Source of the DNA: Culex pipiens pallens
Lineage: Eukaryota; Arthropoda; Insecta; Diptera; Culicidae
Length of the DNA: 64,000 nt
Assembly (NCBI RefSeq): GCF_016801865.2
Contig: NC_068938.1
Span: forward strand, 111,290,141 to 111,354,140
Direction of reading: 5' to 3'
In this document: one piece after another, positions 10,613 through 20,861 of the stretch
Layout of the letters: every line of letters starts with the position of its first letter
Position numbering within the stretch: the first letter of the stretch is position 1
The notes under the pieces: model-generated
What the model was told of the DNA's origin: nothing
Database searches by the model: none
The model's input: only the letters and a program-made list of their open reading frames with translations
Made by a program: the position numbers and the translations under genes

Positions 10613-12384
10613 ACCTCCGTGTACGCACGAGAGCAAGCAGCAGTCAAGTGCTCAGTGCTCCATCGTTTTTTCGATTTTTTTCGCCGTAGTTTACCGTGAT
10701 TAGCCGCGAGTTTGCTCCACCAGCATGCCAAGGGCCGGCCGTGGCCGTGGCAGTTCGAGTGCGGCCTCGAAAAACCCGCGAAGTTCGTCTACAGGCCGTG
10801 TGCAAAAAGGTAAACAAACCAACGCCGTGTCGACCGCCATCGCGCAGGGGAGAGTGAGCGCAGAAGGAATCGACAAAAAGTTACTACATCCCGGATATGT
10901 TCCAAGATCACCAGTGCGAACCCGTTCAGGTACTTTCGGTGCCACGACCAGTGGCACATCGACATCCGCCAACATTCCCATCAGGAACGAGTTCCAGATG
11001 CTGAGCGACGACGAAGAAAACAACAACAACAACAACAACACCGACGGTAGCAGCACTACCGACGACGACGACGACGATGATGGTCGTGCACGGAAAATAG
11101 TGCCAACGTCAAAAAAGAACAATTCTCCAACGGAACGAAGACCACCTCCAATTTTTGTTTTGGACACGTTGGCGGACGATGTTGACGAGTTGCTGGAAGG
11201 CCTCGGATATTGTCTGAAAATCGGTAAGTCGGCAGTGCAAGTGATCACACTGAATAGAAAAGATTTCGACCTGGTGCTTGAAGAACTGAAGCGTAGCAAC
11301 TTCAACTTCTACACATACGACCCAGAGAAGCCCCCTGTTAAGGTCGTCTTGCAGGGTTACCAAGACCGTCCGATCGCCGACCTGAAGCGACACCTCTCGA
11401 ACGCCGGAATAAAGCCACGGGAGATAAAAGTGCTCTCGCGAAAGACAACAGTCACGGGTACGCATACCCTGTACCTGTTGTACTTCGACCGCGGCACCGT
11501 CAAGATCCAAGATCTGCGGTGGACTAAGGCGTTGGACGGTTTTTGGGTAAACTGGAGGTTTTACACCAAGAACCCGACGGACGTAGCGCAATGCCACCGT
11601 TGCCAGAATTTCGGCCACGGCTCGCGGAACTGCAACCTCCGGCCCCGCTGCGTGAAGTGCGGTAAGTCACACCTCTCGGAGGCGTGCGCACTGCCACGAA
11701 AGGCGGACTTGGGGGAAAACGCAGAACAAACTAAGCCGCGCGTAAAGTGCACGAACTGTGACGGCAACCATACCGGCAATTACCGCGGATGCGTCGCGCG
11801 CAAGGCCTATCTCGAGGAGCAGGAAAAGAGGAAGAAGAAAACAGCAGCGTCCCACTCTCCTCAGCGAAGTACGAACGCAGCCGTTCCTGCAGTTGGGCAG
11901 CGTACGGTTCCAGCGGACAACCCAGCGATCCCTCCTGGATGGGGGCGTTCGTTTGCCAGCGTGGTCGCTGCCGGTAGCGGTGATGCGGCCCAGCAAGGAG
12001 TCACCGGGGAAGATCTCTTTACCCTGCCGGAGTTCTTTGCTTTCGCGGGGGAGATGATGACGCGGTTTCGGAGCTGCCGTAACAAGGCGGAGCAATTTCT
12101 GGCCCTCGGGGAGCTGATGATCAAGCACATCTATAATTGATTATTTTTGTCTGTGATCTAGTTTTAAGCTTTCTCTCTATCTATCCTTTTCCCATTGCAC
12201 TTTCTGTAAGTTTTTTGAAAACTTTTTCTTACTCTTGTCTAATCCATAGTCATAAGTAATAATTTTTCGGTTGAATTACGATGTAAAACACAGCTGAAAG
12301 AAACACCAAAACTCTGTTGTGTACCCAAATGAACTCATTGTAACTTGATTATTCACAAATAAAACCGAATTGAATTGAATTGAA
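10613..12384 (+). mobile_element. ORF1-only LINE-like retroelement, copy 2 (half-LINE)
   Basis: Plus-strand unit of about 1772 bp with the same 5' start (ACCTCCGTGTACGCACG), 5' UTR, 471-codon ORF1, 3' UTR and AATTG-repeat tail as copy 1. A 14-bp target duplication, TTAATATTTTTTAC, flanks it (10599-10612 and 12385-12398). Both copies begin at the same nucleotide within about 1 bp, so neither is 5'-truncated. Both targets begin AATT or TTAAT next to the tail, compatible with pairing of the tail repeat to the target during target-primed reverse transcription (inference). Confidence 0.88.
10725..12140 (+). CDS. ORF1 gag-like protein (471 aa) of ORF1-only element, copy 2
   Basis: Intact 471-codon frame with the same architecture as the minus-strand copy: basic N-terminus, Asn/Asp low-complexity run, PRE_C2HC-like domain, and three CCHC knuckles (CHRCQNFGHGSRNC, CVKCGKSHLSEAC, CTNCDGNHTGNYRGC). 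About 16 residues differ from copy 1, several in linker or low-complexity parts. All zinc-binding residues are kept and no stop or frameshift is present. Retention of a full frame in two diverged copies hints that the protein is, or recently was, under selection; a dN/dS test is needed. No reverse transcriptase follows, only a 3' UTR of about 240 bp and the tail. Confidence 0.92.
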   Translation: MPRAGRGRGSSSAASKNPRSSSTGRVQKGKQTNAVSTAIAQGRVSAEGIDKKLLHPGYVPRSPVRTRSGTFGATTSGTSTSANIPIRNEFQMLSDDEENNNNNNNTDGSSTTDDDDDDDGRARKIVPTSKKNNSPTERRPPPIFVLDTLADDVDELLEGLGYCLKIGKSAVQVITLNRKDFDLVLEELKRSNFNFYTYDPEKPPVKVVLQGYQDRPIADLKRHLSNAGIKPREIKVLSRKTTVTGTHTLYLLYFDRGTVKIQDLRWTKALDGFWVNWRFYTKNPTDVAQCHRCQNFGHGSRNCNLRPRCVKCGKSHLSEACALPRKADLGENAEQTKPRVKCTNCDGNHTGNYRGCVARKAYLEEQEKRKKKTAASHSPQRSTNAAVPAVGQRTVPADNPAIPPGWGRSFASVVAAGSGDAAQQGVTGEDLFTLPEFFAFAGEMMTRFRSCRNKAEQFLALGELMIKHIYN

Positions 12385-12668
12385 TTAATATTTTTTACGA
12401 AAATGGCAAAACTTTGGGGTGATGAAAAAAAACTAGGGCGTCTCCCGATTTGTATGAAAATTGATATTACTTGTTTTGATATTATCAACTGCCCCACCAA
12501 TTTTAGCAAATTTGGAAGACAATTTCAAATTTCATCTGGCCTCCCTGGTCATAGAATGTTGCTTTCAATTTTGCACTATATTGTGTACGAATGAGGGGAA
12601 AAGACTAAAATTTACCTCCTTAAGTATTCATATTAAAATATTCATGAATTCAGTAAAATATTGATATG

Positions 12669-13519
12669 CAGCAATTCCCCACGAAAACAGCATGGTTCGA
12701 AAAAAAGTTCTCCGATTGGGCTCAAAATTTGTCTGGGGGTTCCTTGGCCATTAGGGTGACCTACGCCGTGTTAAGGTGGTCCGAAAAATGACCATTTTCG
12801 TCGATTTTGTCAAAAACCACTTTTTTCAAAAAATCATATCTCCGCGCCATTTTATCCGATTTTAGCTGTTTTAGACGCAAATGAAAGGTGATAAGTTGCG
12901 TCTTTCAATTACGAAAATTTTGGTACCCAAACATCTATAGGTCATCGCTGAAATTTTAAAGTTATCGCAGTTTTAGTGAAGTGAAGTTGATATTTTGCCG
13001 ATTTCGTAATTTTCCGATTTTTGTGCGCGGCGCGTCGAAAAACAAGGATTTTATTTTCAAAAAATCATATCTCGGAATCCTGTTAATGAACTCCTCTCAT
13101 TTTTTAGTATGTTACGTAAAAATGTCCAGGGAATCCGATAAAAATATTTCCAGACATAGGCTGTTTGGTCCAGACACCGTCAAAACGGCATTTTAAAGTT
13201 TCAATATTAGGCTAGATTTTTCAAACTTTTTACTATTTTTTTTTTTTTGAAAGGCCAACTTATCACCTTTTATTTGCGTAAAAGACAGTTGAAATCGGTT
13301 GAAATGGCGAGGAGTTATGATTTTTCGAAAAAAGTGGTTTTTGCGAAAATCGACGAAAATGGCAATTTTTCAGACCACCCTAACACGGCGTAGGTCACCC
13401 TAATGGCCAAACAAAAAAATACGGGTCTAATTATTTCGGCCAGGGAACCCCCACAAAAATTTTGAGCCCGATCCGAGCACTTTTGTTTTTTTCCATGCTG
13501 TTTTCGTGGGGAATTGCTG
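12669..13519. mobile_element. 851-bp foldback element
   Basis: Ends read CAGCAATTCCCCACGAAAAC and GTTTTCGTGGGGAATTGCTG. The complementarity continues inward through GGCCATTAGGGTGACC / GGTCACCCTAATGGCC and beyond, giving arms of more than 200 bp. There is no coding capacity. A target duplication is not clear. It lies in the Trim9 8.86-kb intron just right of ORF1-only copy 2. Confidence 0.7.
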
Positions 13520-13554
13520 AATACAAAAATATTTTAAAAAATTCTGCCGTTTTT

Positions 13555-14045
13555 CTATACTCAACAGTATGAAAATTGGGACAAGTCATTTTATGGGAAA
13601 TTAAATGTACTTTTCGAATCTGTAATATCCCAGAAGGGTAATTTTTCATGTAGAACAAAATTTTTCATTTAAAATTGCGAGTTTTTCTAACTTTGCAGTT
13701 TTAGTTTTTAGAGTGTAACAATATTCCACAAAGTTGTAGAGCAGACAATTACAAAAAATGATATATAAACGTAAGGGTTTTGCTTGTAACCATCACGAGT
13801 TTACAAAGCAAAAAAAAATAAAAATTGACTGTTAAAACATGAAAAAATTAGAAAGGCAAAATGTAATGATAGGAAGTGGTAAAATAGGCCATATACTACC
13901 AAAAACAAACATAAACTAAACAAGATAAATGCAAATTAAAGTACTAAAAATAAATCAAGAGAAGTAAAGTTTTTTGTAGAACAAAAGTTGCTCAAAATGA
14001 CCACGGGAAAAATAAAAATTTCGAAAAAAGAATTGAACGGTAGAT
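13555..14045. repeat. composite of two MITE interior fragments
   Basis: 13555-13800 matches the core of the foldback element at about 42545-42800 (shared GTGTAACAAT, ACAAAGTTGTAGA and CAGAAGGGT words). 13820-14045 matches the interior of the piggyBac-like MITE at 46020-46265 (shared ACTACCAAAAACAAACATAA). Neither has terminal repeats here, so both look truncated. Confidence 0.55.
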
Positions 14046-14354
14046 ACACATGTAAGATTTCCGTCATCGTGATCCACCATTTGTATTTTAGTATGATGAC
14101 TGCCATTCTTGGAAACTTTTTGTATGCAAAAATTAAGTTAGACCTGTGTTTATTAATTTGAAAGGTGCCTTAATATTTATTTGAAATTCCAATTATTTAA
14201 CTTAAATTAGATCAAATATTATAAAATAAGATATGTAACAATCAAAACTCTCATGATATAAGAAAAAAAAAAACAAAAAAGTAAATAGTTCAAGCTAATT
14301 GTGGGATATAAAAACTCAATTTGACCAACCACGAACTGAAAATTCAACACTCAC

Positions 14355-14450
14355 CGTCACTTTATCGCTCATTCCTTTCAGTCTTTGGATAAATTCTGTC
14401 GTTGATCGCGCCTTCTCCGAAAGCTGCTGCAGGTTATGTGATAGTTCAGT
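14355..14450 (-). CDS. Trim9: Trim9 coding exon, start of coiled coil (32 codons)
   Basis: Minus-strand exon of 96 bp, phase 0 at both ends. The acceptor has a long pyrimidine tract ending TCATTTACAG; the donor is ACG|GTGAGT. The 32 residues include LSHNLQQLSEKARSTTEF and then IQRLKGMSDKV, highly characteristic of the N-terminal coiled coil of TRIM9/TRIM67. It joins in frame to exon 5364-5495. The upstream RING and B-box exons were not found anywhere to the right in the window, so the preceding intron exceeds 49.5 kb. A recursive splice site at 54901-54945 lies in that intron on the same strand. The ATG upstream in the open frame is intronic. Confidence 0.88.
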
Positions 14451-16571
14451 CTGTAAATGAAAAAAGAGGAAGAGAGAAAAAAAAAACACCAAAATTAGTT
14501 TCAAGTTATCAAGCTCATTGGATAATTTCCAGCACGTGACCCTCAACTGTGTGACCACATTGTTGACACAAATATGGAAATAGAGAAGAAAAAAAAATGC
14601 TCACACAAGTGGGCTAATATTGATTGGCGAAAAGACAAAAATGTCAAGGGTAGCACACAATTGCAAGTAGCTCCGAGTCGTGCCCGCTCAGCTATGATTT
14701 ATGATCCCTCTCGCTTCCAAGTGTCACGGAACGTGGAACTCCCAATGGCAACCAGGCTCAGGCTCAGGCCAGAAGAAGTTCATTAATGGCCCATACGCTC
14801 CGCCAAACGAGCCGTGGAATTTGAGTATGTAGTACTATGTGAGATTGGTGGTGTATGGACGATGGATGCATTTATGTGCAATTGACCATGCATCAGTGAA
14901 CGGCGACGTCATGCCGCCGTGGAGTCCCCAATCAGCCGAAACCCATCCGATGGCCGATGGCAATGGATCGAGAGGACGGTCCTGGAGTTCAAGGGCGCCA
15001 AACGACGACGTCGACGACCAGCGTTGTCATACGAACCCTCTATGCATGATTTGAATTTAATTTTTTGATGAATTGCCGTCGTGTGGACCGTGTGGCACGG
15101 TGAACGAATGACAAAGTGGATACGAATTGACAATATGTGTCTGGCATATCGGATTTTCGGGACCTTGATTTAGAGAGGCAAACAAGGGTTAGTGATTTTT
15201 CGGTAGAATTGCATGGAATGTTAATTTATTGCACTATTTATCGTCTTTCATCTAGATTTAAAATTATTTTATATTTAATTCTACATAGTTGAAACAAAAT
15301 TACGTTTACGATAAGTCAACCATTATTTATTTTTTGAAAATGATATGACAGATTTATTCCAGCACGGGGAACAGAAAAACCTGTTTTTTCTTTCAACCAA
15401 ACTTAAAGGACTTCATCGAATTTTAAAATTTCAATCGAAATAATTATTTTATTAACTGTTTGTCGGTTCCAAATCCTCATTCCATGAATTAACCCTAATC
15501 ATACAACAACACACTCCACAAACAACAAATGATGTGTTACACATCGCGTGAATTGGCCAGCACGTGCAATGATGGGACAACTTACAAGCCAACACTATGA
15601 CCGCGCCCCTTTGCCCCTTCTAATGTTGACGACGAGGTCATAAATCCCGCCACGATTAAGCTGCGGGCGTTGCTGTCGGGATGGGTCGGGATGGCTGGCT
15701 GGCAGTGGCCACTTATCGCGCCGTCAGCTGCTGGCCCGCGCCAATGTCTATGATATCCGGTAATTTAGAGTAATTGCCTGGGCCCGGGGCGATTTATCGG
15801 CGCGAAAGTGCAAATAAATTCTTCCTGACTGATTTACGATGCAATTGATCTACATTTTATAACAGTTTGGGGTGGCACGTGGTTGCAACTGGGGCGTCAA
15901 TAATGGGTGCAGTTTGGGGTCCCCCCCCTCCTCCCACATCTGCACCAAAAAAGGCATCACGTAACGCGTTTCCTGTTGGCCAAAATTTGCCGCAGTTTAT
16001 TAATTTAATTTAGGGCTGGCGCAAAATGGCCGGTTCATATTAACGACCCCAAGCCGAGATTATCTAAATTTATGGAAAATATTGGTGGGGAGGAAGCTCC
16101 GATAACGTGACAGCACGAAGCTCCACCAACCAAGCGCCACCACAGATATGGAATCCATAATATAGGTCAACCGGAAACGACTATCTTGATAGCAGCAGTC
16201 GGAACTGGGCGGAATGTTGGAATGAAGATATTCCCAACTCCCGAACCGTTTTTGTTGCCTTTTTTTCAATATGAAGATACTGCTTGATTTCCGTTTCTTG
16301 TTTTTGGGAAATTAAATCAAGGATGCCATGACATTGTAACCACTGTCTTGTTTCTATTGGAGCAGATACAATGTTGCAAAAATCTACTTTGATAAAACGA
16401 GACTTGTTACGCACGAAAAGCAATCCTGAGATGGGTTTAGATACTGGAAGTTTTTCTGTCCTTCGGCTCTGGTCGAGGTTCACCGAGTTGGATAAATACG
16501 ACGAGTGATGAAAAATTCAAGTTTTGCAAGGAGTTCCATACAAGTTTGTTTTTGCAATCCGAAAAACACCC
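14451..16571. other. Trim9: Trim9 upstream intron, partly GC-rich unique sequence
   Basis: Contains GC-rich stretches near 14880-15050 and 15540-15800 that lack open frames with splice sites. Such blocks inside a long neuronal-gene intron could be enhancers, but nothing in the sequence proves it. No element was recognised. Confidence 0.35.
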
Positions 16572-16819
16572 TTTGAACAGAATTGTTTTTTTTTTTTTTT
16601 TATTTTATAATTTATATTTATTCAAATTTCTTTTCCATGTACATTCATTCAGTTAAAATATTATTGAGTGTCCAATCACAAACGATGACTTTTCACCTCA
16701 ATTTTAAATACTAGCAACTTTCATTTATTCATGAAATATTGTAGCTTTCGCTATTCAGTGATTTCAAATGTAGGAGGTCCTACATGTACAAAAGGGAAAA
16801 GGGATACCTTAAAACTATC

Positions 16820-19480
16820 TTATAAACTATATAAAGAGCGGATCAATGCAGCTGAAGACTGCAATGATTTTTGTCGAAATGCATCAATTATCTTATTGGA
16901 CATAACATCCAAAGTGTCAACTTCGGCTAATTGATGAAGTTCACTGGTGCTGAACCAGGGAGGAAGTTTCAGAATCATTTTCAGAATTTTGTTCTGAATC
17001 CTCTGAAGTTTTTTCTTCCTGGTTAAGCAACAGCTTGTCCAGATCGGCACAGCATAAAGCATGGCAGGTCTGAAAATTTGTTTATAAATTAACAGTTTAT
17101 TCTTGAGACAAAGTCTAGAATTCCTGTTTATAAGTGGATACAAACATTTAATATATTTGTTACATTCAACCTGGATACTTTCAATGTGATCCTTGTAAGT
17201 AAGGTTTTTGTCAAAACCAAGTCCAAGATATTTCACTTGATCCTCCCACTTTAAATTTACCTCATTCATCTTTATAATGTGATGACTTTTTGGTTTAAGA
17301 AAATCAGCCCTTGGTTTGTGAGGGAAAATAATAAGTTGAGTTTTTGCAGCATTTGGAGTAATTTTCCATTCTTTCAAATAAGAATTGAAAATATTCAAGC
17401 TTTTTTGTAATCTTCTTGTGATGACACGAAGGCTTCTGCCTTTGGCGGAGATGCTTGTGTCATCAGCAAAAAGTGATTTCTGACATCCTGGGGGCAAATC
17501 AGGCAAGTCAGAAGTAAAAATATTGTATAAAATTGGACCCAAAATGCTTCCTTGAGGGACGCCAGCACGTACAGGTAGTTGATCAGATTTGCTATTCTGA
17601 TAACATACCTGCAGAGTACGATCCGTCAAATAATTTTGAATAATTTTCACGATATAAATCGGAAAATTAAACCTTTTCAATTTCGCAATCAAACCTTTAT
17701 GCCAAACACTGTCAAATGCTTTTTCTATGTCTAGAAGAGCAGCGCCAGTAGAATAGCCCTCAGATTTGTTGCTTCGAATTAAATTTGAAACTCTCAACAA
17801 CTGATGAGTAGTTGAATGCCCAAGGCGAAATCCAAACTGCTCATCAGCGAAAATTGAATTTTCATTAATGTGCGTCATCATTCTATTAAGAATTATTCTT
17901 TCGAATAATTTACTAATAGATGAAAGCAAACTAATGGGCCGATAGCTTGAGGCTTCAGCAGGATTTTTATCCGGTTTCAAAATCGGAATTACTTTGGCAT
18001 TTTTCCAACTACTGGGAAAATATGCCAAATCAAAACATTTGTTGAAAATTTTGACCAAGCAACTTAAAGTTACTTCTGGTAATTTTTTAATTAAAATGTA
18101 AAAAATGCCATCCTCACCAGGGGCTTTCATATTTTTAAATTTTTTGATAATAGATTTTATTTCATTCAGATCCGTATTAAAAACTTCATCTGATGAAAAT
18201 TCTTGTTCAACAATATTCTGAAATTCTATTGAAATTTGATTTTCAATAGGACTCAAAACATTCAAGTTGAAATTATGAGCACTCTCAAACTGCTGAGCAA
18301 GTTTTTGAGCTTTTTCCCCATTAGTTAATAGAATATTATCACCATCTTTTAAAGAAGGGATGGGTTTTTGAGGTTTCTTAAGAACCTTTGAAAGTTTCCA
18401 AAAAGGTTTGGAATAAGGTTTAATTTGTTCGACATCTCTTGCGAACTTTTCATTTCGCAGGAGAGTGAATCTGTGGTCAATAACCTTTTGCAAATCTTTT
18501 TGAATTCGCTTCAGTGCAGGATCACGAGAACGTTGATACTGTCTTCGGCGAACATTTTTTAGACGAATCAAAAGCTGAAGATCGTCATCAATAATGGGAG
18601 AATCAAATTTGACTTGGACTTTAGGAATAGCAATATTCCTAGCATCCAAAATTGCATTAGTTAAAGATTCCAAGGCTGAATCAATATCAGCTTTGGTTTC
18701 TAAAACGAAATCATGATTCAAATTATTCTCAATATGATGCTGATACCTGTCCCAATTAGCTTTGTGGTAATTAAACACAGAACTATTGGGTCTGGTAACT
18801 GCTTCATGAGAAAGTGAAAAAGTTACTGGAAGATGATCAGAATCAAAATCAGCATGAGTCACTAAAGGACCACAATACTGACTTTGATTTGTCAACACCA
18901 AATCAATTGTTGATGGATTTCTAACAGAAGAAAAGCAAGTTGGCCCATTCGGGTATAAAACCGAATAAAGACCAGAAGTGCAATCTCTGAATAGAATTTT
19001 ACCATTGGAATTTACTTTTGAATTATTCCAAGATTGGTGTTTGGCATTAAAATCACCGATGATCAAAAATCGAGATCTATGCCGAGTAAGTTTATTCAAA
19101 TCCCCTTTGAAATAATTTTTATTTTCCCCAGTGCATTGGAATGGCAAATATGCAGCTGCAATCATAATTTTCCCAAAAGAAGTTTCAAGTTCAATGCCCA
19201 AACTTTCAATAACTTTTAACTTAAAGTCACGTAACGTGCTATAAGTCATACTACGGTGGATAACTATTGCAACTCCACCGCCATTTCGATTCATTCGGTT
19301 ATTAGTTATAACTTTATAATCTGGATCACTTTTCAAATAAGTGCCAGTTTTTAAAAATGTTTCGGTTATAACAGCAACATGCACGTTATGAACTCGTAAA
19401 AAGTTGAAAAATTCATTTTCTTTCGCTTTTAAAGAGCGAGCATTAAAATTCATAATATTGATGGAATTACTTAGATCCAT
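16820..19480 (-). CDS. LINE ORF2: endonuclease / reverse transcriptase (886 aa)
   Basis: Intact 886-codon frame. An N-terminal APE-type endonuclease (about residues 8-225) shows NFNARSLKAKENEF, VAVITETF with Glu40, IIGDFNAKHQSW, STIDLVL and SDHLPVTF. The central reverse transcriptase (about 440-720) shows APGEDGI, SSYRPISLLSSISKLFERI, EKAFDSVWH, AGVPQGSILGPILYNIF and the catalytic FADD at 671-674. It nicks target DNA and copies the element RNA by target-primed reverse transcription. The length fits Jockey-clade ORF2 proteins. Its ATG lies inside the ORF1 end: the two frames overlap by 14 nt (19467-19480), so translation probably depends on reinitiation or termination coupling, as proposed for related elements. 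No disabling change was seen. Confidence 0.96.
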   Translation of the reverse strand: MDLSNSINIMNFNARSLKAKENEFFNFLRVHNVHVAVITETFLKTGTYLKSDPDYKVITNNRMNRNGGGVAIVIHRSMTYSTLRDFKLKVIESLGIELETSFGKIMIAAAYLPFQCTGENKNYFKGDLNKLTRHRSRFLIIGDFNAKHQSWNNSKVNSNGKILFRDCTSGLYSVLYPNGPTCFSSVRNPSTIDLVLTNQSQYCGPLVTHADFDSDHLPVTFSLSHEAVTRPNSSVFNYHKANWDRYQHHIENNLNHDFVLETKADIDSALESLTNAILDARNIAIPKVQVKFDSPIIDDDLQLLIRLKNVRRRQYQRSRDPALKRIQKDLQKVIDHRFTLLRNEKFARDVEQIKPYSKPFWKLSKVLKKPQKPIPSLKDGDNILLTNGEKAQKLAQQFESAHNFNLNVLSPIENQISIEFQNIVEQEFSSDEVFNTDLNEIKSIIKKFKNMKAPGEDGIFYILIKKLPEVTLSCLVKIFNKCFDLAYFPSSWKNAKVIPILKPDKNPAEASSYRPISLLSSISKLFERIILNRMMTHINENSIFADEQFGFRLGHSTTHQLLRVSNLIRSNKSEGYSTGAALLDIEKAFDSVWHKGLIAKLKRFNFPIYIVKIIQNYLTDRTLQVCYQNSKSDQLPVRAGVPQGSILGPILYNIFTSDLPDLPPGCQKSLFADDTSISAKGRSLRVITRRLQKSLNIFNSYLKEWKITPNAAKTQLIIFPHKPRADFLKPKSHHIIKMNEVNLKWEDQVKYLGLGFDKNLTYKDHIESIQVECNKYIKCLYPLINRNSRLCLKNKLLIYKQIFRPAMLYAVPIWTSCCLTRKKKLQRIQNKILKMILKLPPWFSTSELHQLAEVDTLDVMSNKIIDAFRQKSLQSSAALIRSLYSL

Positions 19481-20861
19481 GATTAAACTTCAGGGTAAGA
19501 ACAACATCATTCGCAAATTTTAATCCAATCTGGATAGCTTCCATCATGGATGTAGCATTACTCATTGTTTGAATCAAACCAAACAGTGAGTTTTGCAAAA
19601 AAGACATTTTTTCAAACGTAACATCGCCGAGATCAGAAGATCCCAAAGCGTTGCCAGCAGAAACATTTTCAAATGAAATTTGAGGTACCTGGCCAATTTC
19701 AGGAAGAATTGCAGAGGATTTGAAATTTTTTGATGTACCTGAAACAGCGGCAGCATAGGAAATGCCGTTGCCTGTTTCAATGGTAGAAGTATTTTTTCTA
19801 GCTCTCTCATTAGAGGGAGATAGCAAAAACGTTTGATTTAAAGTTTCAGGTACAACCTGACTTTGAGAAAATTTCGGTTTGGATTTCGGCTGATGCTTAG
19901 CGCGAGAATCCAAAACCTTTTTTCTGATGGGGCAATCCCAGAAATTTGATTTGTGATTTCCACCACAATTTGCACATTTAAATTGGGTGACTTCTTTCAC
20001 GGGACAATTGTCCTTGTCGTGAGAAGAATCCCCGCATACCATGCATTTTGGAACCATGGCGCAATGATCAGTACCGTGACCGAATGCCTGGCAACGCCGG
20101 CACTGGGTCAGATTCTGGCCATTACCGCCATGTTTCTTAAAATGCTCCCACTTTACCCGTACATGGAACAAAAACTGAACTTTGTCCAAAAGTTTCAAAT
20201 TGTTGATTTCATTTCTGTTGAAATGAATCAGATAAAATTGTGAAGTCAAACCAAAGCGAGAAATATTCCCGTTTGTTTTTTTCTTCATTGGTATTACTTG
20301 GGATGGGGCAAAGCCAAGCAACACCTTAAGTTCGTTTTTGATCTCATCCACCGACAAGTCGTTGGAGAGACCTTTCAAGACCGCCTTGAATGGCCGAGCA
20401 TTCTTGGTCTCATACGTGTAGAAATTGTGTTTGTGGTTTTTCAAATAACCAACAAAAGTTTGGTGATCTTGTAAAGATTCCGTCAACAAGCGACATTCTC
20501 CTCTTCGACCAAGCTGGAACGAAACCTTCAAATTGCAAGTTTCCTTGCAATTCTTCAGTTGCGTTCGAAAGCTGGCCAAATCGGAGACGGAAGTCACTAC
20601 AATTGGCGGAGCCTTTACTCGTTTCTCGACGGCAGAAGGCTCAGTACGAGGAGAAGGTTCCTTGTCATCAGTTTCGGATAAAACACCAAAACTGTTTGTC
20701 AATGGAATTGGAGGATTGACCTCACATTCAGAATCAGAATCAGACCTCAGAAGAGGCTGTTTTCTTTTTCTGTTTCCGTTAGCCGGTTTAGCGTTCAAAC
20801 GCTTCACCGACGTAACGACCAAATCTTCAGAAGATTTGCGTTTACCTTTGTTTTGACGCAT
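19467..20861 (-). CDS. LINE ORF1: gag-like zinc-knuckle protein (464 aa)
   Basis: Intact 464-codon frame. A Lys/Arg-rich N-terminus carries SVKRLNAKPANGNRKRKQ, a possible nuclear-localisation stretch. A PRE_C2HC-like domain follows near residues 90-250 (PPIVVTSVSDLASF, FYTYETK). Three CCHC knuckles follow near 255-315: CRRCQAFGHGTDHC, CMVCGDSSHDKDNC and CANCGGNHKSNFWDC. The role is RNA binding in the retrotransposition particle. The architecture parallels the ORF1-only elements at 8146 and 10725, but the sequences are clearly different families with different tails (poly A here, AATTG repeats there). It is followed by ORF2 in an overlapping frame. Confidence 0.94.
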   Translation of the reverse strand: MRQNKGKRKSSEDLVVTSVKRLNAKPANGNRKRKQPLLRSDSDSECEVNPPIPLTNSFGVLSETDDKEPSPRTEPSAVEKRVKAPPIVVTSVSDLASFRTQLKNCKETCNLKVSFQLGRRGECRLLTESLQDHQTFVGYLKNHKHNFYTYETKNARPFKAVLKGLSNDLSVDEIKNELKVLLGFAPSQVIPMKKKTNGNISRFGLTSQFYLIHFNRNEINNLKLLDKVQFLFHVRVKWEHFKKHGGNGQNLTQCRRCQAFGHGTDHCAMVPKCMVCGDSSHDKDNCPVKEVTQFKCANCGGNHKSNFWDCPIRKKVLDSRAKHQPKSKPKFSQSQVVPETLNQTFLLSPSNERARKNTSTIETGNGISYAAAVSGTSKNFKSSAILPEIGQVPQISFENVSAGNALGSSDLGDVTFEKMSFLQNSLFGLIQTMSNATSMMEAIQIGLKFANDVVLTLKFNHGSK

